The notes: a model not told the origin generated them from the letters alone. A stretch of 64,000 bases of DNA from Terasakiella pusilla DSM 6293 (GCF_000688235.1 NZ_JHYO01000008.1:62001-126000); one strand, 5' to 3'. Positions 1 through 8,661 are shown, counted from the first letter of the stretch. Translations and numbers: made by a program.

Positions 1-65
1 GAGACCTCTATATCAATCTTTCACACGTTACATACGAAATCCAAACCCGTCCAAACCTATCCAGC

Positions 66-98
66 CATTACGTTATCCTCTCTCAAGAAAACGTAATG
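66..98. promoter_or_regulatory. Perfect 9-bp inverted repeat upstream of the ParD-like gene
   Basis: CATTACGTT (66-74) is mirrored by AACGTAATG (90-98) across a 15-nt spacer, ending 38 nt before the antitoxin-like start codon. A 10-bp palindrome, TATTGCAATA, follows at 102-111. Type II antitoxins commonly bind palindromes in their own promoters, so this is a plausible autoregulatory operator. That role is inferred; the repeat is seen directly. Positions 1-136 hold no other recognisable feature. Confidence 0.45.
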
Positions 99-136
99 AA
101 ATATTGCAATAAATATAACTGATTTATAGGTGCATT

Positions 137-538
137 ATGTCTTCATCAGTCCGTATCTCAGAACGTCTCTTTCAAGCTGCTTATCAAAAAGGGAAAATTG
201 AATGCAGATCTACCGCCAAACAAATCGAATATTGGGCGGAAATTGGTAGGACTGTGGAAAGACATGCAGGTCTTACGGCTATGGATTTATTGCAAATATC
301 TTCTGGTGCTAAAACACTAATAATTGAAGAAATGGATGTCAGCAATATTTCAAGTTCAACCATCTTAGAACTTATTGAACAAGATAAAGCTTCCGGTGAT
401 TTCCAAAAAGATATTTTGAAAAATGGACCTATCTATCAGCGCTGTTTAACCAATACAAATTACCTTGAACAAATTCATCCTGATGGCAGCACAAAAATTG
501 GAAATTTTGTTGATGGTTGTTTTGTAAAAAAGACATAA
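137..538 (+). CDS. ParD-like antitoxin-family protein
   Basis: A 133-residue protein. Residues 4-45 (SVRIS...RS.AKQIEYWAEIGRTVE) match the pattern I know for the ParD_like antitoxin family: a ribbon-helix-helix-type start, then an RS-x-x-QIE-x-W-x-x-IGR block. The C-terminal part (about residues 95-133, NGPIYQR...HPDGSTKIGNFVDGCFV) looks like a short beta-rich tail rather than a toxin. No toxin gene lies beside it: the next gene (576-2384) is convergent and much larger. It therefore appears to be an orphan or regulatory RHH protein, unless a partner lies before position 1. It sits in the AT-rich island and has an inverted repeat just upstream. The family call is from pattern memory. Confidence 0.6.
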   Translation: MSSSVRISERLFQAAYQKGKIECRSTAKQIEYWAEIGRTVERHAGLTAMDLLQISSGAKTLIIEEMDVSNISSSTILELIEQDKASGDFQKDILKNGPIYQRCLTNTNYLEQIHPDGSTKIGNFVDGCFVKKT

Positions 539-575
539 GCGAAGCGAAGAGAAATAATCACTTTTGCCATGACTA

Positions 576-2384
576 TTACTTAGAAAGTTTATTGAAGAAT
601 GGATCCTTTTTTACTGTCTCGCTAGCTTTTTCAAGGTCAAGGCTACATATATCAAAATCAATTTCTATTTGTTCTGTTCTTGACATTGATTTCTCAAAAA
701 TCGCATGCCGATTATAAATCTCAAAATGCGGAGGATTGGAAACATACGCTACAAATTCTTCAAATAACTTATCTGCACTCCACTTTTTTATCTCAGCAGA
801 CAATTTAGAAACACACATGATCAGACTTCTAAGGCTAATTACACATGCATCTTGCAATTCATACCCATCAAATATGACAGAGTTAGTAATTATTATGTTG
901 CTAACTCGAATTGCTTCTTTCCCTATACACAAGTGCTTAGCCACTTCCTGAATTTTTGTCTCTATAACCTCCTTTCGTTTCTTTAACTGAAAAGCACCTT
1001 TCGTAATGCCTTTTAAAGAATGATAAAACTCCCTTGAGCTTGCGTACTGACCAACACTTTTTGCCTCACACAAAACAAGATTATTTCCGATCTTTATAAC
1101 AAAATCTGTTTCATTCTTACGTTTCCCTAAAATCCTATAGATTGGGATGCTGCGCGGCAAAACTTTGAACTTCTCCTCTCCCCACCCATTTGTGAAATTT
1201 GTAATTTGTTCAATACATCGTTGTTCGAAGTAAGTACCTCGAGCCGAACTTTCGCCATGGTTCCCCAGTTGCAACTGCAAAAACCTGACCGGATCAACAG
1301 TCAAAATCGCGGGGACAGTCAATTTCAGAAAGTTTTTATCAATACTGATCAGAGGCCTTGACCACACTCCATCTTTTGCAGGAATGGAGAAGGTTAATTT
1401 CTCAATTATTTTCCGAGCACGTTGGCGCGTGCAAGGTATGCAGTGAGATAATAAATGAATCAAATCCGTTTTTTGATAATCCATTACAATCAAATCAACA
1501 CTTTTCTTCTGTTGCACCTCTTCGACTAGAGCCAAGCAAAGTGAATGTAAAATATCCCACGCATATACGACATCAACATGTCCTCGTTCTTCTAACGCGG
1601 TGAATAAATATTCAGTTCCTACCCACCCTCGAATTTTTGCCAAGCACGATGCTCTTGGTTTTTGAAAAACAGGAGCTGTTCTGAAAAATGGTTTTCCACC
1701 ATCATAGCTAACGCCAGTTACAATGTCGTATTGAGAAAGAGCCAAGGCATCAAGACGGTCATAAACCTCATCATAGGCCTGTAAATACCATTCTTTATCC
1801 CTTTGGTAATTTATAGCTTTCCTGACCTGATAGCTTTCTCCAAATGAATTTCTCTTAGTCTCTAGAGACACCTTATCTTCGGAAAAAGAAACTTTATCTT
1901 CGAGAAAAAACACTCGATCAAAAGCAAACTTATAGAGAAAAATTGAATATAAAGTTTTTTGTATCGCTGAAGCGGCGGCATTCACTTCTGGCTTATTCAA
2001 TGACTCAATCGGCAACACAATTTCAGTATCTAGTTTCCTTCTTTTAGACTGCATAAATAAAAAGTCAGAGAGAAGGTCAATTGTAGCCTCATTGAAATCC
2101 ACCCCTTTTTCAAAGGTATCGACATCTTTTAGAATAGGTAGAACCGAGCGGTTAATATCGTTTAGTATGCTACTTATGACTAGCGGCAAAGGATGGTCGT
2201 CAGAGTTTTCATTGATCTTTTCCCAGTTGGTCTGACAGCGTTTTCCAACATATAACGCAAAACAAACAAGTTGCCTCTCTTGTTCATTATTTACGGGTAT
2301 ATTGCTCCATACATTTTCGTCCCACGCATAATTGTATGGCATAGAGACCTTCTTATCTTTTACGAACTGTCGAATACTCTCCAT
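576..2384 (-). CDS. Predicted PD-(D/E)XK nuclease-like protein
   Basis: A 602-residue protein of no family I can name. Residues 383-470 have a restriction-endonuclease-fold layout: a helix with YFEQR (E387), then E425-T-D427, a hydrophobic strand, E440-A-K442, and a later helix with Q466. D427/E440-x-K442 fits the PD-(D/E)XK catalytic pattern. The first 350 residues are mostly helical with no motif I recognise. The same ETD-x12-E-x-K spacing recurs in the protein encoded at 4490-6949, so the two are probably related in this module. The gene is divergent from the graspetide-like cassette across 141 bp and convergent with the ParD-like gene. A defence or DNA-processing role is inferred only from the fold and the island setting. 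Confidence 0.6.
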   Translation of the reverse strand: MESIRQFVKDKKVSMPYNYAWDENVWSNIPVNNEQERQLVCFALYVGKRCQTNWEKINENSDDHPLPLVISSILNDINRSVLPILKDVDTFEKGVDFNEATIDLLSDFLFMQSKRRKLDTEIVLPIESLNKPEVNAAASAIQKTLYSIFLYKFAFDRVFFLEDKVSFSEDKVSLETKRNSFGESYQVRKAINYQRDKEWYLQAYDEVYDRLDALALSQYDIVTGVSYDGGKPFFRTAPVFQKPRASCLAKIRGWVGTEYLFTALEERGHVDVVYAWDILHSLCLALVEEVQQKKSVDLIVMDYQKTDLIHLLSHCIPCTRQRARKIIEKLTFSIPAKDGVWSRPLISIDKNFLKLTVPAILTVDPVRFLQLQLGNHGESSARGTYFEQRCIEQITNFTNGWGEEKFKVLPRSIPIYRILGKRKNETDFVIKIGNNLVLCEAKSVGQYASSREFYHSLKGITKGAFQLKKRKEVIETKIQEVAKHLCIGKEAIRVSNIIITNSVIFDGYELQDACVISLRSLIMCVSKLSAEIKKWSADKLFEEFVAYVSNPPHFEIYNRHAIFEKSMSRTEQIEIDFDICSLDLEKASETVKKDPFFNKLSK

Positions 2385-2410
2385 AACCCCCTCATTTACA
2401 CAACCAAAGT

Positions 2411-2421
2411 AGGGTGACCCT
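2411..2421. promoter_or_regulatory. Short palindrome in the divergent promoter region
   Basis: AGGGTGACCCT is a palindrome around a central G. It lies in the 141-bp gap between the nuclease-like gene (starting at 2384, leftward) and the RiPP precursor gene (starting at 2526, rightward). It could be an operator for either transcript. The arms are only 5 bp, so chance occurrence is possible. Confidence 0.25.
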
Positions 2422-2525
2422 CCCTATCAAAACTTATCATATAGTTGTTTAGATCATATGGACAGATTCGTAAAGTTGTGATAAAACTAGACTTCCAATT
2501 GAGCTGTTACTCTTGAGAGCAAAGC

Positions 2526-2870
2526 ATGCCAAAAGACCTCGTTAGCACTTCTCCTTTTCTTTTCCAGTTCGCTGTGAATAGAGAAGGTAGCACTGAAATG
2601 CCAGGGCACTACGACTCTTCTAGAAATGTATGGGTCGTAAACGACAATGGTACATCCACTCCATTAATAGAAAAAGCTGAGAATGTTGCTGAACTTGCCA
2701 CAAAAACTAAGGCACAAGTTGAAGGTGAAGATATGCCGTTCACCATCACAAATGAATTAAGAACAAAAACCGAGGCACAGCGCAAACGTGATGACGAAGC
2801 CCAGTCAATTTATAGCTCACTATTGATGCTGATAACCAAAACATGCTCAGCTCCAGAACGTGATGATTGA
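2526..2870 (+). CDS. Putative graspetide (ATP-grasp RiPP) precursor peptide
   Basis: A 114-residue protein. The N-terminal half looks like a leader: PFLFQFAV at 10-17, and a YDSSRNVWVV-x-D-x-G...PLIE block at 29-49. This recalls precursors of the SAV_5884-type ATP-grasp RiPP families. The C-terminal half carries three copies of one motif, TKT-x6-(E/D)D: TKTKAQVEGED (59-69), TKTEAQRKRDD (80-90) and TKTCSAPERDD (104-114). The first two copies are also preceded by EL-x. Each copy offers Thr/Lys as linkage donors and acidic side chains as acceptors, the usual chemistry of omega-ester or amide graspetides. The stop codon overlaps the ATP-grasp start (TGATG), implying translational coupling. The start ATG at 2526 follows a GAGAG-type ribosome site. 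Product structure is unknown. Confidence 0.72.
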   Translation: MPKDLVSTSPFLFQFAVNREGSTEMPGHYDSSRNVWVVNDNGTSTPLIEKAENVAELATKTKAQVEGEDMPFTITNELRTKTEAQRKRDDEAQSIYSSLLMLITKTCSAPERDD

Positions 2871-3820
2871 TGTTCCTAATACTAACTAATGAAAAAGATA
2901 TAACATCTGATTACATAGTTCGTGAATTAGAGAAACGATCTTTACCTTATTACCGGCTCAACTCAGAGAACCTACCCAATTCGAAAGTTTCTTTTACCCC
3001 TGATCTAGGATGGAAAATTTCCTATAACAACAAAGTATTGTCTTTCTCAGACGTTACCGCAGCATATTTCAGACGCCCTGGAGAAATCTCACTGCCTGCA
3101 AGCGTTACAGGCTATGACGAACAAAAATATTGCCTGGGTGAATGGAACACCGTTTTACTGTCCGCAATAAACTCAATTGAAAATAAATGGCTAAATTCCC
3201 CCAAGGCTATTTATTCTGCCGAAGACAAACCTATGCAGCTATTCTTGGCAAAGGAAATTGGTTTCTACATTCCCGAAAGCTTGATAACGAATGATGCGAA
3301 ATTAGCTTCTGGTTTTACAAATGGACAGGCTTGTATCGCAAAACCATTAAAAGTCGCGTTATTGGATGAAACAGAACAAGAGAAAGTAATTTTCACCAAC
3401 AAACTTCCTCGCGGACAAGTATTCCCAGATGAAACACTATCATTGGCCCCAATCATTCTTCAAACTGAGATCAAAAAAGAATGTGATATCAGGGTAACTG
3501 TTGTTGGCGATAAGGTATTCGCGACAAAAATCTTATCGCAGTCAACAGAGGAAACCAAAGTTGATTGGAGAAGAGGTGAGCACGTCGACCTAATTCATCA
3601 AGCCTGCATCCTTCCAGAAGAAATTGAAGAAAAATGTATCACCCTAACACGGAAACTTAATTTGCGATTTGGGGCGATTGACTTAATTCTCGATCAGCAA
3701 GGTGTTTACTGGTTTCTAGAAATTAACCCTAACGGCCAATGGGCATGGATAGAAAACAGGACCCAAAGCCCTTTGTCATCCTCAATTGTTGATGAGCTGG
3801 AAAGAATCTCTAATGCTTAA
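2870..3820 (+). CDS. ATP-grasp peptide ligase (graspetide maturase-like)
   Basis: A 316-residue protein from the ATG at 2870; a TTG one codon earlier (2867) is an alternative start. Features fit the MvdC/MvdD-like and RimK-like ATP-grasp ligases: a pre-grasp domain with AYFRRPGEIS (RRP at 68-70), an ATP-binding lysine region near 158 (AKPL), R208 in DIRVTV, and metal-binding D271 (GAIDLIL) with E284 and N286 in FLEINPNGQWAWIE. The FLE-x-NP-x-GQW-x-W ending is typical of enzymes that cyclise ribosomal peptides. These enzymes activate an acidic side chain as acyl-phosphate and join it to Ser/Thr or Lys. Overlap with the precursor stop and with the downstream membrane protein gene suggests one operon. 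The substrate is inferred from adjacency. Confidence 0.8.
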   Translation: MFLILTNEKDITSDYIVRELEKRSLPYYRLNSENLPNSKVSFTPDLGWKISYNNKVLSFSDVTAAYFRRPGEISLPASVTGYDEQKYCLGEWNTVLLSAINSIENKWLNSPKAIYSAEDKPMQLFLAKEIGFYIPESLITNDAKLASGFTNGQACIAKPLKVALLDETEQEKVIFTNKLPRGQVFPDETLSLAPIILQTEIKKECDIRVTVVGDKVFATKILSQSTEETKVDWRRGEHVDLIHQACILPEEIEEKCITLTRKLNLRFGAIDLILDQQGVYWFLEINPNGQWAWIENRTQSPLSSSIVDELERISNA

Positions 3821-4478
3821 GAAAACAATTGAATTTATATGGCCTACGTTCCCTGAATGGAAAACATTTAACCCAATGCAGCTGGATATTTCTCAGCAAG
3901 AAGAAGCTAATAAGATTAGAACCTTAGATTGGAGTCAAAGCACTGATTTAGCTATAGATGAAGCCATCAGAATTTCAAATAATGAAGATGAAAGACTAAG
4001 AAGTGTAAAATCAAAAGCGACAAATATCTTATTATTCATTGCCGCCTTTGTTCCATTTCTAACTTTTTCTATTAATTCGCCTTGGTCTAAGAACATTGTT
4101 TCTTTACCCGAATGGTTAACAATGTTGTTTTTTGGAGCCGCAACATCTTATCTTTTGGCATCAGCAGTATGGGCTTTGCGGACAATACAAAAAGCTGCAT
4201 ATCATTACGTCTACGTCACAGACCTGACAAAGATATGGGAACATCCAGATAGAAATATCCAGGAAGACCTCTTAAAAGAACATTTACTAGCATCTCTTCA
4301 CAATCAAGAGATCGTGAATATAAAAGTTAGCACTTTTAATATGGCTTACGCCTTCCTTTACCGCGCTATTATTGCCCTCGCAATATTGATATTCCTGCAA
4401 CTGGCCTACAGCTTTTTAACAAAGCTCTTTCCGTGGTTTGTTGTAATTTATGAGCTAATTTTTGGAGTGAGTATTTAG
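3813..4478 (+). CDS. Membrane protein of the graspetide-like cassette
   Basis: A 221-residue protein from the ATG at 3813, chosen because GGAAAG lies 8 nt upstream; ATG 3792 is an alternative. The start overlaps the end of the ATP-grasp gene by 8 nt. A soluble N-terminal stretch of about 70 residues precedes two hydrophobic segments close together (NILLFIAAFVPFLTFSI and WLTMLFFGAATSYLLASAVWAL). About 70 further soluble residues follow, then a last segment (FLYRAIIALAILIFLQLAY). I do not recognise the family and see no transporter or protease motif. Its position suggests it acts with the modified peptide, for example as a membrane effector, exporter or immunity protein; this is inference only. 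Confidence 0.65.
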   Translation: MLKKTIEFIWPTFPEWKTFNPMQLDISQQEEANKIRTLDWSQSTDLAIDEAIRISNNEDERLRSVKSKATNILLFIAAFVPFLTFSINSPWSKNIVSLPEWLTMLFFGAATSYLLASAVWALRTIQKAAYHYVYVTDLTKIWEHPDRNIQEDLLKEHLLASLHNQEIVNIKVSTFNMAYAFLYRAIIALAILIFLQLAYSFLTKLFPWFVVIYELIFGVSI

Positions 4479-4489
4479 CTATTCCATGG

Positions 4490-6949
4490 TCACCCACCAC
4501 AACATTTTTTATATTTCCTTCCGCTACCACAAAAACAAGGGTCGTTTCGACCAATCGTACCCTGTCTAGCCAAATAGTTTTGACGCCTGCTTTGTTTTAG
4601 GTTATCTGCCCCTTTTTTCAATACCTCTAAACGTTCTTTGCTTAAGCCAAACAATGTTGCTTTCTCCCATTGAACATTAACTAAACGCCCCGTACCGGCA
4701 TAAGTCAACTCAATCAAAAAACGCTCCTTCTCATCATTCATAGCCATAGTGGCGTGTGTGTGATCAATTGCTTGACCATGCTTAGGTAATGCAGAGGGTA
4801 TTGAATAAGCAAATACCGTTATGTTCACATCACCGTGTATTGATATCGGCTTGGCTTCTTGAGCATTGATCGACTTAAAAAGAGCAGGATCAATGCTTCC
4901 AAACAACTGCTCTCGCCAACCACCATTTAAATCAAGTAGAAAGCTTGTGAATTTTGCCTTTGAAGCATTTGGGGCAGCTGCGCAATGATCTATAACCTCT
5001 CTCATCCTAAGAGGCATTTCTTGAATTGGGAATGGAGATGCTTCAGGGTCAAATAACTTCTTGCTAAAGAACTCATTGATTGGCGTTCGGTAGCCTAGAA
5101 AGTTTATTTGTCTATCTGCCTGCCCACCTTTTTTATCCTCAGCATATCCCTCATAATAATTATGGGAATGATATAGGCCGATATGATCAAGCTCATCATC
5201 AAGATGGAGTACGTCGGAAGCCAATGCTTTTTTCCTGACTTCCACAAAATGAAGAAATTGAAGAGGATTAATAAAAAGATCTGCGTACACGCGCAAATCG
5301 TTTATGGATATCGTCCAAACTGGCTGTTGCCCGGGGTTGATACCAATCTTTCTCAAATGCTGGGTTTGGGCAGCTATCTCAGTGAACGGGTCCAAGGTTA
5401 CGGCACACAAAGTAACACTATGAAAGTCGGACAATGAGATTTTCGAAACCTCTTTATGTTTGTCATCAAAGATTGAAACTGTTCCAGCACTTTTCATGTA
5501 ATCAAGAAAACGATTTCCTTGTTTAGCTGGAGCTTCTACCAATCCTCTAAGTGATCGGATATATGCAGGTATATCTGTTGCAGGCGAAGTATATGTAAAT
5601 GCTCCTGCTTTGACCTCGATAACGAACAGATGCCCCTGATATAAAATCAAACTATCTGTTTCAAACCAATTTGGGTTTTGCGCACCCTCCGGCTTCCAGC
5701 GATAATAAACTTCTCGAAAAATTTCACAGCCTGGCATCAATTTTTGGAAATAGTCTAATGGCAATTTTTCTGAAGTTTCCTTTCTATTATGTATCCATTC
5801 CTGTTTTACCTCCTCAGAAATAGCGTATAACTTCTTTTCTAATTGCCTGTAAAAATGATCAAAAAGTTGGTGTAAATCAAAACAGTAAAACTTACCTTCA
5901 ATTTTTATGAATGGTTTCTGGAAAACAGGCCATATACGAAGTGGCCACCCGGCCAAATCACCTTCAGCAAAAAAATCTTGATTTTCACCAAGAGACCAAG
6001 AAAAATCTTCTAGGAACTCCTTTGGAAGATCACAAACTTTCTCAAGGTCAAACAATCCATACCCAAGAAATTTATCAACAGCGCTATGCAATTCATCTTC
6101 GAGATCGTATTTTTTCAGAATTGCAGGACCAATATCTTCAGGAGAAGATATTTCTTCAAATACATCGCTTAAATCTTCAGTTTCCAGGATTTTTAAAACT
6201 TGCTTCCTTGATTTTTCTATCTCCCGGTGAGAATCAGAAATCCCGTTGCTAAGACTATCCCAAATTTTTTCGATTTCATCACAAAGAGCATCACTAGAAA
6301 GACCATAATGATTTGAAATCAATTCAGATTGTGAACTTAGAGTATCACGTAGAGAAGAAACCTGATGACATGGATACATTTCCCCACGAACATTGATCCA
6401 ATGCAATTGAGCTTTTACTGAAAAATCTTCAAAGAATTCATCAAATTCAGGATCTTCCTTTTGTTTTTTGCACGTTAAAGAAATTAGATAACTCATATTC
6501 ACTAGTTTGAATAAGCTATCTACAAGCTCTTTTAGTTTTCTCCATCCCTCTTCATCAACTTCATCTTTCTGATTGTCTTGTGGAGAAACCGAGACTAATA
6601 CACTTTGAATGTAATCCAGCATCCGCATTGAGACAGTATCAGGCTCTACATCTTTTTCTTGGCCCTCAAAAATCATGCACTCTCTTGCCAGCTCCCAAAA
6701 AGCTCGATGCAATAGTTTAAGAGGAGGGTATTGCACAACCAATTGCGCAATTTGAGCTACGAGGCTGTCAATTTCTGAAATAATCTCCGGTAATTTCTCA
6801 ATCATATTGTCACGGAACTTAACGAATTGACCATCATCCCAGTTTGATTGATAAAAAATATCTTTGCCAAATCGAGCATATTGGTGAGGCCCAAACTGAA
6901 ACACATCATCAGGCTTCATAAATTGTTTTTTCTTCATTCTTTTCGCCAT
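4490..6949 (-). CDS. PD-(D/E)XK nuclease-like protein with C-terminal SEC-C zinc motif
   Basis: An 819-residue protein from the ATG at 6949, which overlaps the upstream stop codon by 1 nt (TAATG) and follows AGGTGG; a longer GTG start at 6970 is less likely. Residues 400-480 hold the nuclease-like core E430-T-D432, E445-V-K447 (VIEVKAG) and a following helix with Q477, the same spacing as in the protein at 576-2384. The last 18 residues form a SEC-C zinc motif, C805-x-C807-x8-C816-C817. SEC-C tails are known from SecA and many uncharacterised proteins and bind zinc. The large helical N-terminal region is unassigned. It forms an operon with the gene at 6949-8655. A defence role is inferred. 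Confidence 0.65.
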   Translation of the reverse strand: MAKRMKKKQFMKPDDVFQFGPHQYARFGKDIFYQSNWDDGQFVKFRDNMIEKLPEIISEIDSLVAQIAQLVVQYPPLKLLHRAFWELARECMIFEGQEKDVEPDTVSMRMLDYIQSVLVSVSPQDNQKDEVDEEGWRKLKELVDSLFKLVNMSYLISLTCKKQKEDPEFDEFFEDFSVKAQLHWINVRGEMYPCHQVSSLRDTLSSQSELISNHYGLSSDALCDEIEKIWDSLSNGISDSHREIEKSRKQVLKILETEDLSDVFEEISSPEDIGPAILKKYDLEDELHSAVDKFLGYGLFDLEKVCDLPKEFLEDFSWSLGENQDFFAEGDLAGWPLRIWPVFQKPFIKIEGKFYCFDLHQLFDHFYRQLEKKLYAISEEVKQEWIHNRKETSEKLPLDYFQKLMPGCEIFREVYYRWKPEGAQNPNWFETDSLILYQGHLFVIEVKAGAFTYTSPATDIPAYIRSLRGLVEAPAKQGNRFLDYMKSAGTVSIFDDKHKEVSKISLSDFHSVTLCAVTLDPFTEIAAQTQHLRKIGINPGQQPVWTISINDLRVYADLFINPLQFLHFVEVRKKALASDVLHLDDELDHIGLYHSHNYYEGYAEDKKGGQADRQINFLGYRTPINEFFSKKLFDPEASPFPIQEMPLRMREVIDHCAAAPNASKAKFTSFLLDLNGGWREQLFGSIDPALFKSINAQEAKPISIHGDVNITVFAYSIPSALPKHGQAIDHTHATMAMNDEKERFLIELTYAGTGRLVNVQWEKATLFGLSKERLEVLKKGADNLKQSRRQNYLARQGTIGRNDPCFCGSGRKYKKCCGG

Positions 6950-8655
6950 TAAACGTCCACCTGAAAACACGCTTCAATTGCTTGAAGTTCGTTTATAACG
7001 TCATCACACAAAGCCTCAAAATGAACTGCAAATGTCTCATGCTCATCCAAAGCTTTTTGAATAATTTTCTTAGCCTCATCCCCCGCGGAATGACCTTTAA
7101 CTTTTGAACGTATCAACTGAATATTTCTAAGTGCCTTTAATCCATGGCTCTCATCTGTATCGTCAAAATTCTTCACCAACTTCTCTAACAAAGAAATGCT
7201 GCGTTCTTGGTTATCATACTCAATCTCTAGCTCGGTTAATCTCAGCCTGATAGGTTTTACTAAAAAACCCTCTACAATCAACTTACTAAGATCCATAACT
7301 GCTTCCGCCCATTCATCCTGACTGGATGTGCGCGGAATATTGATATGATCAACGAGTTCCTGATCCCTTAACTTCCAGAAGCCAATAGAATTCTTATTCC
7401 ATGTATTCAAAAGTCGTTTTAGTAAAATTAACGCTTCCTCATTATCGAAATACTCAGCCTTAAAATCATTTGCAAACGCACGATCAGAAATCCCAGTCTT
7501 AGGCTCTTCATTAAAACCTAGCCAATGCAATTGTTCAGAATACGGTAGTTTAGCTAGATCACAGATATATGCGTGAATTTGGCCTGCTTCATTTACATCA
7601 TACCCACGCAAAGACCACGCAGCCCTGCAACTAATTGATCGGGTTGTAACAGTGTATTTTTCTCTATCAGTTTTATATTTTAGGAGGACCTCTGGCCTAA
7701 AGAAGGCGGGCGACAGTTCAAAGGGAAGATCGTTTTGATCAGCGACAAAGTAATTTGTTGTCGCTTCCGGTGCAGTTGAAATTTTACGAACCACCTTATT
7801 TCGCCAATCAAACGCAACAAAATCAGCAAAATCTCTTTCCTCAGTTGCAAACCAATTAGCCTCTAAATCAGCACTACTTTTAGGGGGCGGAATAACTTCA
7901 AAACCTCGTAGGTAGCTGCCGGCTCCACCGTCATTCTTTTTTCTGAAAATAAAATTCTCGCTAAGCTCAATGATTTCTTCTGGGCGTGATGTCCAACCCG
8001 AAAATCCATCATAATTTATCAGCGTAAAATCATATACACGAACCAATGAAGCATTGGAGGCAGCCAGATAGTAGTTTAATTCTTCCCGATCAATTGTAAC
8101 TAGGTAACATTCATCTGCATCCTCTTTGAGAGTTACAGAAACAATTGGTTTCAAATCACCGTTTTCATCATATTTACAAAATGCGCGTTGTGATGTTTTC
8201 CAATGTATTCCAGTTAAATGACTAAACTCTTGAGCAACCTCACAATATGTGCTGCCCGCCCCTGTTTCACCTTCAATACTTCTCATAAAGATTAGGTTTT
8301 TTGCACTTCTTAGAGTTTTTGTTCCATCATCACACGACTCTTTTTCGACTCTAACACCAGGCTCCCCGCCACCAGATACATAACATGCGGCATGTGTGAA
8401 TGGATTCATACTCCAGCCCAAGAGGTCATCTGCATCGATAGGGAAAAGGAATTCATTCGGCACGACTAACGTGTGAACAAACGTGTGTTTATCAGAAGCA
8501 TAAATTATGAGCTCATTATCATTCGCTGTATTTTGTTGCAAAAAGTGAAGATGCTGTTCCCCCTGAATCCATTCCAAATATGGCGCAGTCTCCTCCGGAC
8601 AATAATCGATTGATTTAAGACCTTTAAGTAATTGCTTATGTAAAAAACTAGGCAT
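6949..8655 (-). CDS. Uncharacterised protein with HEPN-like C-terminus
   Basis: A 568-residue protein from the ATG at 8655, which has GGAGGG 6 nt upstream; an ATG at 8673 would add six residues. I do not recognise the first 450 residues, which appear mixed alpha/beta with several Trp/Tyr-rich strands and no catalytic motif I can name. The last 90 residues are helical and contain LRNIQLIRSKVKGHS, with R516-x5-H522 fitting the Rx4-6H motif of HEPN RNases and resembling the LRS...AH pattern of HEPN-like domains. It is translationally coupled to the nuclease/SEC-C gene downstream. The pair resembles two-gene defence systems joining a sensor/HEPN part to a nuclease part, but this is unproven. Confidence 0.5.
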   Translation of the reverse strand: MPSFLHKQLLKGLKSIDYCPEETAPYLEWIQGEQHLHFLQQNTANDNELIIYASDKHTFVHTLVVPNEFLFPIDADDLLGWSMNPFTHAACYVSGGGEPGVRVEKESCDDGTKTLRSAKNLIFMRSIEGETGAGSTYCEVAQEFSHLTGIHWKTSQRAFCKYDENGDLKPIVSVTLKEDADECYLVTIDREELNYYLAASNASLVRVYDFTLINYDGFSGWTSRPEEIIELSENFIFRKKNDGGAGSYLRGFEVIPPPKSSADLEANWFATEERDFADFVAFDWRNKVVRKISTAPEATTNYFVADQNDLPFELSPAFFRPEVLLKYKTDREKYTVTTRSISCRAAWSLRGYDVNEAGQIHAYICDLAKLPYSEQLHWLGFNEEPKTGISDRAFANDFKAEYFDNEEALILLKRLLNTWNKNSIGFWKLRDQELVDHINIPRTSSQDEWAEAVMDLSKLIVEGFLVKPIRLRLTELEIEYDNQERSISLLEKLVKNFDDTDESHGLKALRNIQLIRSKVKGHSAGDEAKKIIQKALDEHETFAVHFEALCDDVINELQAIEACFQVDV

Positions 8656-8661
8656 TTTCAG

